From: DASTRU01 sp035761045
GTDB taxonomy: Bacteria; Pseudomonadota; Gammaproteobacteria; Burkholderiales; Burkholderiaceae_E
Direction: 5' to 3'
Length of the DNA stretch: 7,181 nt
Assembly: GCA_035761045.1 (NCBI GenBank)
Contig: DASTRU010000245.1
Location: 1 to 7,181, forward strand
A model generated the notes under the pieces. That model saw only the letters and a list, made by a program, of their open reading frames with translations, ran no database searches and was not told the origin of the DNA. How positions within the stretch are numbered: position 1 is the first letter of the stretch; each line of letters opens with the position of its first letter. A program made the position numbers and the translations under genes. Shown piece by piece: positions 1-6,663 of this stretch.

Positions 1-341
1 ATGCCCATTCGGTCGATTGCCAGCAGCACCGTATGCGTGTTCGCGTCGACCCATGCCAATGCATAGCCGCCACGCAAGGCACCGAGCGCCGTCACGCCTT
101 CACGGGCTAAACGTTGTGCGAGAACCTCGAGGAAGTCTTGCGATAACGGGCCATCCGAACCGTGAGGTTCTCCCGCGATGAGCAAAGCTTGCGAACCGCG
201 TTGCCACGTCAGCGGGGCGGCATCCAACGTGCGGGCGATCCACCAGCCGGGCCGTAACGAACTCACCGTGTTTGAAGGCGGAATAAACGAAGGCGTGTGG
301 TCGCGTGCAGCGGCGTAACCAGCGTAGGCCATAACAAACAT
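1..341 (-). CDS. Asparagine-synthase-like protein (class II amidotransferase fold), N-terminal part; runs off left edge
   Basis: Seen: an open frame of 113 codons starts at ATG 341-339 (alternative ATG 332-330) and continues past position 1 without a stop. An in-frame TGA at 368-366 bounds it upstream. Residues 91-113 read GGYALAWVD...TVLLAIDRMG, matching the segment of the AsnB glutaminase domain that usually reads G-x-F/Y-A-x-A-x-x-D ... LLLARDRxG. The start, MFVMAYAGY, resembles the family's MCGIAGY, but the position of the catalytic Cys is Met (residue 4), and no Cys occurs in any of the 113 residues. Known: AsnB-family proteins join this domain to an ATP-dependent synthetase domain, which would lie left of the window. 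Members without the Cys include beta-lactam synthetase and lasso-peptide cyclases. Inferred: it activates a carboxylate with ATP but probably does not hydrolyse glutamine. It is divergent from the ligase gene. No clear Shine-Dalgarno is visible. Substrate unknown. Confidence 0.8.
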   Translation of the reverse strand, partial: MFVMAYAGYAAARDHTPSFIPPSNTVSSLRPGWWIARTLDAAPLTWQRGSQALLIAGEPHGSDGPLSQDFLEVLAQRLAREGVTALGALRGGYALAWVDANTHTVLLAIDRMG

Positions 342-359
342 CCATTCAGAAAAAGCAAC

Positions 360-373
360 CGGCGTTCACGCCG
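360..373 (-). other. Small GC hairpin in the 5' region of the leftward gene
   Basis: CGGCG (360-364) and CGCCG (369-373) form a perfect 5-bp stem around a TTCA loop. Read on the minus strand, the hairpin is followed by GGTTGC and then a run of five T, just before the asparagine-synthase-like start codon. It looks weakly like an attenuator, but the stem is short and the T run is displaced by 6 nt, so it may be chance. Confidence 0.2.
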
Positions 374-385
374 CAGGCCGCGAGT

Positions 386-426
386 ATGCGTGAGGCGGCA
401 TGGTTTAAGGCATTTAGTTCACGCAT
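386..426. repeat. 8-bp inverted repeat, candidate operator
   Basis: ATGCGTGA at 386-393 and TCACGCAT at 419-426 are perfect reverse complements separated by 25 nt. The core TCACGC occurs a third time at 366-371, where the longer GTTCACGC (364-371) repeats the GTTCACGC at 417-424. The position midway between two divergent genes suits a regulator-binding site shared by both transcripts. The regulator is unknown and this is inference from arrangement only. Confidence 0.35.
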
Positions 427-537
427 GAATCAATGCAACGCGCGACACGACGAATTTAAACAAGCTTCGTATTAGGAATGGAACTGTGCGTGAGTGCCTG
501 CCATCGTCGGCGTGCCCGTTGTTATCCTTGCCGCCCC

Positions 538-1875
538 ATGCGCGACCTCGTCATTCTTGCCTCCATCATCGGTTTAGTGCCCTTCATCCTGCGACACGCG
601 TGGATCGGCGTGCTCGCGTGGACTTGGATCGGCTTGATGAACCCGCATTTGTACTCGTGGCGGTCGGCGAGCTTTCCGGTCGCGATGGTGATCGGCGGAT
701 CCACGTTGTTGTCGCTGCTCTATAGCAAGGACAAGCGCGGCGTCGCCATGTCGGGGCCCATCGTGCTCATGGGTGTGCTGCTGTTGTTCTTCACCATTAA
801 GACACCGTTCGCGTGGAACCAACCCGAGGCGTGGTGGCAGTGGGACAAGGTCTTCAAAATTTACCTAATGACCTTTGTCACGACCATGCTGATTTATGGT
901 GAGAAACGCATCCACGCCCTGGTGTTGACGATCATCGTATCGCTTGGTTTTTACGGCGTGAAAGGTGGCTTGTTCACGCTGGCGACTGGTGGAAGTTACC
1001 GCGTCGAAGCGCCCGAAGGCAGCTTTATTGGCGGTAATACGCAATTAGGCCTGGCGCTAGTGATGTTGTTGCCGCTGTACTTAGCGTTCTCACAAGTGAC
1101 ACGCTACAAGTGGGTGAGGCTTGGTTGCTGGGGCGCTTTTTGGCTGAGCATGGTCGCCATCGTCTTTACGTATTCGCGCGGCGCGTTGATCGGACTTGCC
1201 TCGGTGTCCATCCCCTTATGGCTAATGACCAAGCGACGCGTATTGGCGCTTATCGTCGCCATTCCCGCGATCGCGGCGGGCTTCTCCTTCGCGCCGGATA
1301 AATTAATTAATCGCGCCGGAACGATTGGCACCTATGAACAAGATTTATCGGCGATGCAGCGCATTCAAGCATGGTCGGTCGCGCGCAACATCGCGATCGA
1401 GAACCCAGTGCTCGGCGCTGGCTTCAACCTTGATTACATGCCCTACTCCACCTGGATCACGTATTCCGATCCCGAGTTCTATGGTCCGGGCTTTCATTTG
1501 GTTCGCGCCGCTCACAGCGTGTATTTCCAAATGCTGGGAGAGCACGGCTTCATGGGTCTTGGGCTGTACGCGATCATGGTGTTATGCACCTACATCACGC
1601 TTAACCGCACGCGGGTACTCGCACGGCGCGACCCTCAACTTTTCTGGGCTGGACGATACGCGGCGGCACTCATGGCAAGCATCCTTGGGTTCCTGACCGC
1701 TGGAGCCTTTTTAAGTCTTGCTTACTTCGATCTTTTATATGTCTATGTGGCACTGGCCGCGATTTTGCGGCGCGAAGTCGCCGAACGCGTTGAACGCAAA
1801 GTCACGCCCAGCGATGCTCACGCCAAGGCCTTGCCCGCTCGATCCGCGCGGCCTTCAAACGTATTGACTAAGTAA
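538..1875 (+). CDS. Putative O-glycosylation ligase / O-antigen ligase-like membrane protein, exosortase A-associated type
   Basis: A 445-residue polytopic inner-membrane protein of the Wzy/WaaL superfamily (O-antigen ligase domain). These proteins polymerise or transfer undecaprenyl-linked glycans on the periplasmic side. Seen: about ten or more hydrophobic segments. The N-terminus MRDLVILASI followed by WIGVLAWTWIGLMNPH is characteristic of the exosortase A-associated ligase family. TYSRGALIG carries R214. A long hydrophilic loop spans about residues 251-330 and contains RIQAWSVA and NPVLGAGFN. After it comes AAHSVYFQMLGEHGFMGLG with H326, the histidine typically conserved in ligases. The C-terminus (411-445) is a basic hydrophilic tail. 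An in-frame ATG lies at 478, but the extra 20 residues (MELCVSACHRRRARCYPCRP) are Cys/Arg-rich and unlike the family, so 538 is preferred; neither start has a well-spaced Shine-Dalgarno. The stop is 3 nt before the flippase start, so the two are probably co-transcribed. It could act as a polymerase (Wzy) rather than a ligase; sequence alone does not decide. Confidence 0.87.
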   Translation: MRDLVILASIIGLVPFILRHAWIGVLAWTWIGLMNPHLYSWRSASFPVAMVIGGSTLLSLLYSKDKRGVAMSGPIVLMGVLLLFFTIKTPFAWNQPEAWWQWDKVFKIYLMTFVTTMLIYGEKRIHALVLTIIVSLGFYGVKGGLFTLATGGSYRVEAPEGSFIGGNTQLGLALVMLLPLYLAFSQVTRYKWVRLGCWGAFWLSMVAIVFTYSRGALIGLASVSIPLWLMTKRRVLALIVAIPAIAAGFSFAPDKLINRAGTIGTYEQDLSAMQRIQAWSVARNIAIENPVLGAGFNLDYMPYSTWITYSDPEFYGPGFHLVRAAHSVYFQMLGEHGFMGLGLYAIMVLCTYITLNRTRVLARRDPQLFWAGRYAAALMASILGFLTAGAFLSLAYFDLLYVYVALAAILRREVAERVERKVTPSDAHAKALPARSARPSNVLTK

Positions 1876-1878
1876 TTA

Positions 1879-3378
1879 ATGTCCTCTCCTTTAAGCGCGG
1901 TCGGCGCCAAGATCGCTTCCGGAGCGGCACTCATGCTGCTGCTCAAAATGCTCGAACGCATGATCGGCGTGGCCAGCATGTTCGTGCTTGCGCGACTGCT
2001 CGCTCCTGCCGACTTCGGGCTCGTGGCGATCGCAACGTCGGTATACGCGCTGCTCGAACTGCTCGGCGCGTTTGGATTGGACGTGGTTCTGATCCGCGCC
2101 CGCGATCCAGATCGCGAGATGTACGACACGGCCTGGACGATCAACCTCCTGTTTTATTTGTTATGCGGTTTCGCGCTCGTCGCGGGCGCACCGTTCGCGG
2201 CGCATTATTTTTCGGAGCCGCGCTTGGTGCTCGTGATGCAACTGTTGGCGCTCGCGGCGGCGTTTCAAGGCATTGAAAACATCGGCATCGTCGCGTTTCG
2301 TAAAGACCTAAATTTCGGCAAGGACTTCACGCTCACGATCGCCAAACGATTGATCACGACCGTGACGGTGATCGTGCTGGCTTACACGTTGCGCAGCTAC
2401 CTGGCGTTGGCGATTGGCATCGTGCTTGGTCGTGCTCTTGGTGCCGCGTTGAGTTATGCGATGCATCCGTTTAGGCCGCGCCTTACGCTTTCACGGTGGC
2501 GCGAGATGTTGGGCGTATCGGGATGGTTGCTCGCGAACAATTACTTGAGTTTCGCGATCGATCATGGACCGCGCATCGCGTTAGGCAAGTTGGTGGGACC
2601 GGCGGCCGTCGGTGTCTACACATTGGCGCATGAGATCACCACCATGGTCATCAATGAATTCGTCGCGGCGATTAATCGCGCGGCGTTGCCCGGGTACGCG
2701 CATGTCAGCGGTAATGCCGAAGCCTTGCGACGCGAAGTCACCAATGTGCTTGCCGCGATCGGACTCATCGTGTTTCCCGCCGCGGTGGGTCTTGCTTGCG
2801 TGGCGGATATCGCGCTGCCGGTGTTACTCGGCGAAAAATGGGCCGGCGCGGCACCGTTACTGCAAGTACTGGCATTCGCCGGAATGCTGCGCGCATTGCA
2901 GTCGAATATCGGCGCGGCGTATTTAGTGCGCGGCAAGCCACAACGCATCACCACCTTGCTGGGCATTCAAGTCGCCGTATTGGCATTGGCCTTCGGTGTT
3001 TTGTTTAAGGAGCACGGCGCGATGGCGGTTGCGATCGGCCACGTGAGCGCGGCGGCGATTCTGTTGCCATTGAACTTCGTGATCGTGCGTTCGGAAATCG
3101 GATTCACGACTCGCATGGCCGCCGTTGCGTTGGCGCGCCCCGCGCTTGCGGCACTCGTAATGGGAATCGCGTTGCGCGTGGTCGTGCCTCAAACACCGCT
3201 GAATCGCGGCGGTACGTGGACCACGTTGCTGATTGAAATCGTCGTGGGAGCGCTTTGTTATTTCGCAAGCGTCGCGGCGTTGTGGTGGATGGCCGGAAAA
3301 CCCGAAGGACCCGAACGCATGGTGCTCCTGCGCGTGCGTGCCATGCTGAACCGGCTACGTCGCCACGCGTCAACTTAA
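1879..3378 (+). CDS. Wzx-type oligosaccharide flippase / lipopolysaccharide biosynthesis membrane protein (MOP superfamily)
   Basis: A 499-residue membrane protein predicted to flip undecaprenyl-pyrophosphate-linked oligosaccharide across the inner membrane. Seen: hydrophobic segments run along the whole length, as expected for the 12-14 helices of this superfamily. The start, with LLKMLERMIGVASMFVLARL then LAPADFGLVAIA (residues 22-53), is the family signature: an amphipathic first helix followed by L-x-P-x-D-F/Y-G. GLDVVLIR (66-73), HEITTMVINEF and the LLGEKWAGAAPLLQVLAFAG stretch also match WzxC-like proteins. The C-terminus ends in a short basic tail (RVRAMLNRLRRHAST). ATG 1879 follows the ligase stop by 3 nt without a clear Shine-Dalgarno, which suggests translational coupling. 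The stop lies 4 nt from the stop of the opposing glycosyltransferase gene. The family call is firm; the exact glycan substrate cannot be read from the sequence. Confidence 0.88.
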   Translation: MSSPLSAVGAKIASGAALMLLLKMLERMIGVASMFVLARLLAPADFGLVAIATSVYALLELLGAFGLDVVLIRARDPDREMYDTAWTINLLFYLLCGFALVAGAPFAAHYFSEPRLVLVMQLLALAAAFQGIENIGIVAFRKDLNFGKDFTLTIAKRLITTVTVIVLAYTLRSYLALAIGIVLGRALGAALSYAMHPFRPRLTLSRWREMLGVSGWLLANNYLSFAIDHGPRIALGKLVGPAAVGVYTLAHEITTMVINEFVAAINRAALPGYAHVSGNAEALRREVTNVLAAIGLIVFPAAVGLACVADIALPVLLGEKWAGAAPLLQVLAFAGMLRALQSNIGAAYLVRGKPQRITTLLGIQVAVLALAFGVLFKEHGAMAVAIGHVSAAAILLPLNFVIVRSEIGFTTRMAAVALARPALAALVMGIALRVVVPQTPLNRGGTWTTLLIEIVVGALCYFASVAALWWMAGKPEGPERMVLLRVRAMLNRLRRHAST

Positions 3379-3382
3379 AAAA

Positions 3383-4672
3383 CTAAGTCGCGCGATTCAC
3401 GATCGCATTAAATAACGCCGCGAGATCGGCCGTACGCGCGCTGCGCGAATGCTGGGCGACAAGCGTCGCTGGCGGTATGTGAGCGTGACGCGCCTCGCAA
3501 TCGTTCACCAATCGGGCAAGCACGTCGGCAATGGCGATCGGGTCGTCCATGTTGGCGACATACGGTACGCCCCATTCACCCGCGACCAATGCACGCGTAT
3601 CGCCGTGCGCGTCGATGAGTCCCACAATAGGTCGCTGGCAAGCGAGATATTCATACGCCTTGGCGGGGATCTGGCGATTGCATTCACGTCCTTGAAACAA
3701 CAACAACGCATCGGCCGAACGCATTTCCGCCAACGCGTCTTGATGAGCAATCGGCCCCGCGATGCTGACGCGCGATTCAAGTCCAAGCGCCGCCACTTGA
3801 CGTTTAAGCGCCTCTTCACGGCCCGAGCCGCGCAGCACGATGCGTAAACGCGCGGCAACGGCGGGCGAGGCTTGCGCGAGCTGGCGCAATGCATTGAACA
3901 AGGCCGTCGGATCGCGCTCGGGCACTTCCATCAAGCCACCATGCACGAGCGTGACGGTGTGAGGACTCGATGCAGACGTCGTGGATGCGACGGTCGCGAG
4001 CATTGCGTCTTCCACGCCGTTGGCGATCGTATGAAACCGTTGCGCGGGCAAATGCGCATAACGCTCGCGATACAACGCGCACGCGCTTGGCGTGGTGCAT
4101 ACGACGGCGCTCGCGACTTCGACCGCGCGACGTTCCAAACGCGAAAACACCGCGCGCCGCCAACGATCGACTGGCCAGTTCTCGTAAACCACTGGGTCGC
4201 GTAGATCGACCACCAATGGCAAACCGGTGCGGCGCTGAATCCATGTCGCGGCGAGCAAGGCGCTCGGGACGGGATACGTGACCCACAACGCGTCGGGCCG
4301 ATGCTCGCGCACCCATCGCACGCCACGAATCGCGGCACCGATCGCCCAGGTATTCCAACGATCGGGCGTGGCTAGCCAGCGTGGATAGCGCCCGCGCAAT
4401 GCGAGGTGCCGGCCCACGTCCAAGCCTGGCGCGCGTACCACGTTCAATCCCTCGGGAACCTCGCGCAAGCTTGTGGGCTGTACCGCTTCGTACGCGCGTT
4501 CATCGGCGGTCAACACCGTGGGCCGCCACCCATGCGACGGCAAATGGCGCGCGAAACTTAGCGTGCGGAACCGCCCGGTCGATTGCGCGAGCGGCGGAAA
4601 ATTAAACGCGATCATCAGCACGTTGCGCATGAGATGTGACGATGCGATAGGAACTTGAGACGTATCGCTCAT
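3383..4672 (-). CDS. Glycosyltransferase, GT4-like (GT-B fold)
   Basis: A cytoplasmic or membrane-associated glycosyltransferase of 429 residues that would transfer a nucleotide-activated sugar to a lipid-linked or growing glycan. Seen: an N-terminal acceptor domain begins RNVLMIAFNFPPLAQSTG (residues 16-33) followed by RFRTLSFARHLPSHGWRPTV, typical of the GT4 'PP...G..R...L...L...G' start. The C-terminal donor domain has VLRGSGREE near residue 280, then RVSIAGPI and a QIPAKAYEYLACQRPIVGL segment with E341, equivalent to the second Glu of the family's E-x7-E motif. The first Glu is replaced, as in the 'P-x-K-x-x-E-Y-L-A' subgroup. I chose ATG 4672 because it overlaps the deacetylase stop as ATGA, although the frame is open upstream to 4837 within the deacetylase gene. 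ATG 4630 (415 residues) is an alternative that starts directly at MRNVLM; neither has a clear Shine-Dalgarno. It is the last gene of the leftward operon. Sugar donor and linkage are unknown. Confidence 0.85.
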   Translation of the reverse strand: MSDTSQVPIASSHLMRNVLMIAFNFPPLAQSTGRFRTLSFARHLPSHGWRPTVLTADERAYEAVQPTSLREVPEGLNVVRAPGLDVGRHLALRGRYPRWLATPDRWNTWAIGAAIRGVRWVREHRPDALWVTYPVPSALLAATWIQRRTGLPLVVDLRDPVVYENWPVDRWRRAVFSRLERRAVEVASAVVCTTPSACALYRERYAHLPAQRFHTIANGVEDAMLATVASTTSASSPHTVTLVHGGLMEVPERDPTALFNALRQLAQASPAVAARLRIVLRGSGREEALKRQVAALGLESRVSIAGPIAHQDALAEMRSADALLLFQGRECNRQIPAKAYEYLACQRPIVGLIDAHGDTRALVAGEWGVPYVANMDDPIAIADVLARLVNDCEARHAHIPPATLVAQHSRSARTADLAALFNAIVNRAT

Positions 4673-5679
4673 GCGATGGCGGGCGCCGTCATGGCGGCCG
4701 GGCGTGCGACGTGCTCGGGTTGCGCGCCCGTCCACGCGTTGTGAAGCAAGCGGACAAGAAAGCGCGCGGGATGCCGGTCCCACGGGGTAAAACGCGGCAA
4801 TTGCAAACGATCGGCCTCTTGCGTCGCGACACCCCAAGCGGTCGACACCGCCGTGCGGTAGCCAGCGGCCTCGACCATGGCCACGTGCTCGGCGTGGTAG
4901 TCCTCGTGCGGTACGCCGTTTGGATAAGCAAACGTCGTAACGGGCTGACCGATCAACGATGCAAGCGCCGCGCGGTTGCTCTCGATCTCGCGCCGCGCTT
5001 CGTGAGTAGACAGTTTGGCGAGGATCGGATGCGCGACGGTATGGCCGCCAATCTCCATGCCGTCTCGGGCGAGGCCGCGCACTTGATCGCTCGACATCAT
5101 TAAATCGTTCGGCATGGCGGTGCCAACGCGCGCGGCCAAGGCTTGCGCCCAGGCAAGTCGTTCTTGCATCGGCAAATACTTCACGGCGCGCAAAGCAGGA
5201 CTAATGGCGCGACGACGCGCGGCTAGATCGTGAATCGGTAAGCGCGTGCCGTTCGGCAAGACGAGCTCGGACTCATTCAATGCACGAATCGATTCGATAA
5301 CGGTGTCGTTGAACATGCGGCCGCCATCGAGGTACCCAGTGGCCACGAAAAACGTCGCGCTTAGTCGATGCTTTAGAAGAATTGGGCAAGCGATTTCAGC
5401 GTTGTCGCGATAGCCGTCGTCAAACGTGATGCACGCGGCACGCGGTGGCAGCGTACCCGCGTAAAGCCGCTCGGCGGCCTCGGCGAGCGGCAATACGTTG
5501 AACGCTTCGCTCAAGGCGCGCATGTGCGCGTCAAAGGTGGCGGCGTCGATGATGTCGGGCAACAACGGATCGGGCGCGGCCAATACGCGGTGATAAATCA
5601 AGATCGATAGCCGTGCGCGCGCACCGCCAGGAGCGACAAGCGCGCCAGCACCGCGAACCAAGCGCGAGATCATCGACAT
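4669..5679 (-). CDS. Polysaccharide deacetylase family protein (NodB/CE4 domain)
   Basis: A 336-residue predicted metal-dependent carbohydrate deacetylase. Seen: ILIYHRV (26-32), the usual opening of this family; CITFDDGYRDN (83-93) with the catalytic base and metal-binding aspartates D87/D88; GGHTVAHPIL (211-220) with the metal histidines H213 and H217; and FAYPNG (250-255). A roughly 90-residue insertion separates the first two motifs, as in longer members of the family. No signal peptide is evident: the N-terminus MSMISRLVRGAGALVAPGGA is basic but lacks a hydrophobic core, so cytoplasmic action on precursors is possible. The last 20 residues are Ala/Pro-rich. ATG 5679 lies 3 nt after the epimerase stop; ATG 5673 (residue 3) is the only close alternative. 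The stop overlaps the glycosyltransferase start (ATGA). The substrate is probably an acetylated sugar of the glycan built here, which is inference from context. Confidence 0.88.
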   Translation of the reverse strand: MSMISRLVRGAGALVAPGGARARLSILIYHRVLAAPDPLLPDIIDAATFDAHMRALSEAFNVLPLAEAAERLYAGTLPPRAACITFDDGYRDNAEIACPILLKHRLSATFFVATGYLDGGRMFNDTVIESIRALNESELVLPNGTRLPIHDLAARRRAISPALRAVKYLPMQERLAWAQALAARVGTAMPNDLMMSSDQVRGLARDGMEIGGHTVAHPILAKLSTHEARREIESNRAALASLIGQPVTTFAYPNGVPHEDYHAEHVAMVEAAGYRTAVSTAWGVATQEADRLQLPRFTPWDRHPARFLVRLLHNAWTGAQPEHVARPAAMTAPAIA

Positions 5680-5682
5680 GAA

Positions 5683-6663
5683 TTAAACGTTGTAATGCTT
5701 GCGGTACCACGCCACGAAGTTCGGCAAGCCTTCGTCGATGGTGACCGTGGGCTGCCAGCCGAAGTCGCGGCGCAGATCCTCGATATCGGCATACGTCGCG
5801 GGCACGTCGCCCATTTGCAAGGGCAGCATCTTCATTTGCGGCATCTTGCCGAGCGCGCGGCCTAATGTTTCGATGAACCGCATCAACGGCTCGGGATGAT
5901 GATTGCCGATGTTGTAGACGCGATGGCGCACGCCGTCTTCATCGGTCGGCGGCGGACCTTCGAGCACGCGCAAAATGCCTTCGACGATATCGTCGATATA
6001 CGTGAAGTCGCGCCGCATGTCGCCGTGGTTGTACACCTCGATGGGTTCATCGGCCAGGATCGCGCGCGTGAATAAAAACGCGGCCATGTCCGGCCGGCCC
6101 CACGGGCCATACACGGTGAAGAAGCGCAAACCCGTAAGTGGCACGTGAAACTGGCGCGAATACACATACGCCATCAATTCATTCGCGCGCTTGGTCGCGG
6201 CGTACAGGCTTACGGGACGATCCACCCGATCGGCGGTTGAAAACGGGAAGGTCTTGTTGCCGCCATACACGCTTGAAGAAGACGCGTACACGCAATGCGT
6301 GACTGGGTTATGGCGCGCGGCTTCCAAGATGTTGAGGAAGCCGGTCATGTTGCTGTCGATGTACGCGTGCGGATTGGTGATTGAGTACCGCACGCCCGCT
6401 TGCGCGGCCAAATGCACGATGCGGCCGATCTTGTGCTTCTTAAACAGCGCGGCCATGCCGGCTGAATCGCCCAAGTCGAGCCGCTCGAACGTAAACCCGC
6501 GCTGGTTCGCGAGTTGAGCGAGGCGAGCCTCTTTTAGCGTCGGGTCGTAATAATCGTTGACGTTATCGAGCCCGACGACGTGTTCGCCGCGCTCGAGCAA
6601 TCGCTTGCTAACGTGATAGCCGATAAAACCCGCCGCCCCCGTGACCAGCGTGATTCCGTTCAT
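5683..6663 (-). CDS. UDP-glucuronate 4-epimerase-like NAD-dependent epimerase (extended SDR)
   Basis: A 326-residue cytoplasmic nucleotide-sugar epimerase, expected to interconvert UDP-glucuronate and UDP-galacturonate. Seen: Rossmann glycine motif TGAAGFIG (8-15); GLDNVNDYYDPTLKEARL (31-48), diagnostic of the CapI/UDP-glucuronate epimerase branch; HLAAQAGVRYS (84-94); YASSSSVYGG (126-135); catalytic Tyr154 and Lys158 in YAATK; and RFFTVYGPWGRPDMA (180-194) with RDFTYIDDI, again typical of that branch. Length is normal and all key residues are present. The start ATG 6663 overlaps the stop of the upstream dehydrogenase gene as ATGA, and a good Shine-Dalgarno lies just upstream (6670-6676). Its neighbour makes UDP-glucuronate, which supports the substrate call. 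A related activity such as a UDP-N-acetylhexosamine epimerase is less likely. Confidence 0.93.
   Translation of the reverse strand: MNGITLVTGAAGFIGYHVSKRLLERGEHVVGLDNVNDYYDPTLKEARLAQLANQRGFTFERLDLGDSAGMAALFKKHKIGRIVHLAAQAGVRYSITNPHAYIDSNMTGFLNILEAARHNPVTHCVYASSSSVYGGNKTFPFSTADRVDRPVSLYAATKRANELMAYVYSRQFHVPLTGLRFFTVYGPWGRPDMAAFLFTRAILADEPIEVYNHGDMRRDFTYIDDIVEGILRVLEGPPPTDEDGVRHRVYNIGNHHPEPLMRFIETLGRALGKMPQMKMLPLQMGDVPATYADIEDLRRDFGWQPTVTIDEGLPNFVAWYRKHYNV

Larger units (their letters stand above)
342..537. promoter_or_regulatory. Divergent intergenic region between the asparagine-synthase-like gene and the ligase/flippase pair
   Basis: This is the only non-coding stretch of any size in the window and must hold the promoters for the leftward and rightward genes if these are not read through from elsewhere. 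It is locally AT-richer near 401-478 (for example TTTAAG, GAATTTAAAC). It contains TCACGC at 366-371 and 419-424 and its reverse complement at 388-393. I could not find a convincing sigma-70 -35/-10 pair or a sigma-54 GG-N10-GC box on either strand, so no promoter position is assigned. Confidence 0.5.

Noticed and set aside
100..345. An 81-codon minus-strand open frame starting at ATG 345
   Set aside because: It is out of frame with the asparagine-synthase-like reading (start 341), which stays open to the window edge and carries recognisable family motifs; the 81-residue product is Arg-rich without any domain.
377..399. GCCGC/GCGGC possible stem with a 13-nt loop in the divergent region
   Set aside because: Short GC-only arms with a long loop are expected by chance at this base composition and overlap the stronger inverted repeat.
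1268..2035. GCGATCGC octamers resembling the cyanobacterial HIP1 repeat
   Set aside because: Only about two full octamers are seen and the gene content points to Pseudomonadota; the broader CGATCG bias is noted separately.
3449..3847. A 132-codon plus-strand open frame opposite the glycosyltransferase gene
   Set aside because: It is antisense to a convincing coding region and has no recognisable motif or start signal.
3816..4358. A 180-codon minus-strand open frame inside the glycosyltransferase gene
   Set aside because: It is a shadow frame of the real gene, very Arg-rich and without motifs, while the glycosyltransferase frame over the same bases shows GT4 motifs.
4673..4837. Upstream extension of the glycosyltransferase frame to ATG 4837
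   Set aside because: The extra 55 residues lie wholly within the deacetylase gene, are Arg-rich and do not resemble a GT4 N-terminus; ATG 4672 with its ATGA overlap is more plausible.
6191..6517. A 108-codon plus-strand open frame opposite the epimerase gene
   Set aside because: It is antisense to a gene with all catalytic motifs intact, and its product shows no family features; a by-product of GC-rich codon use.
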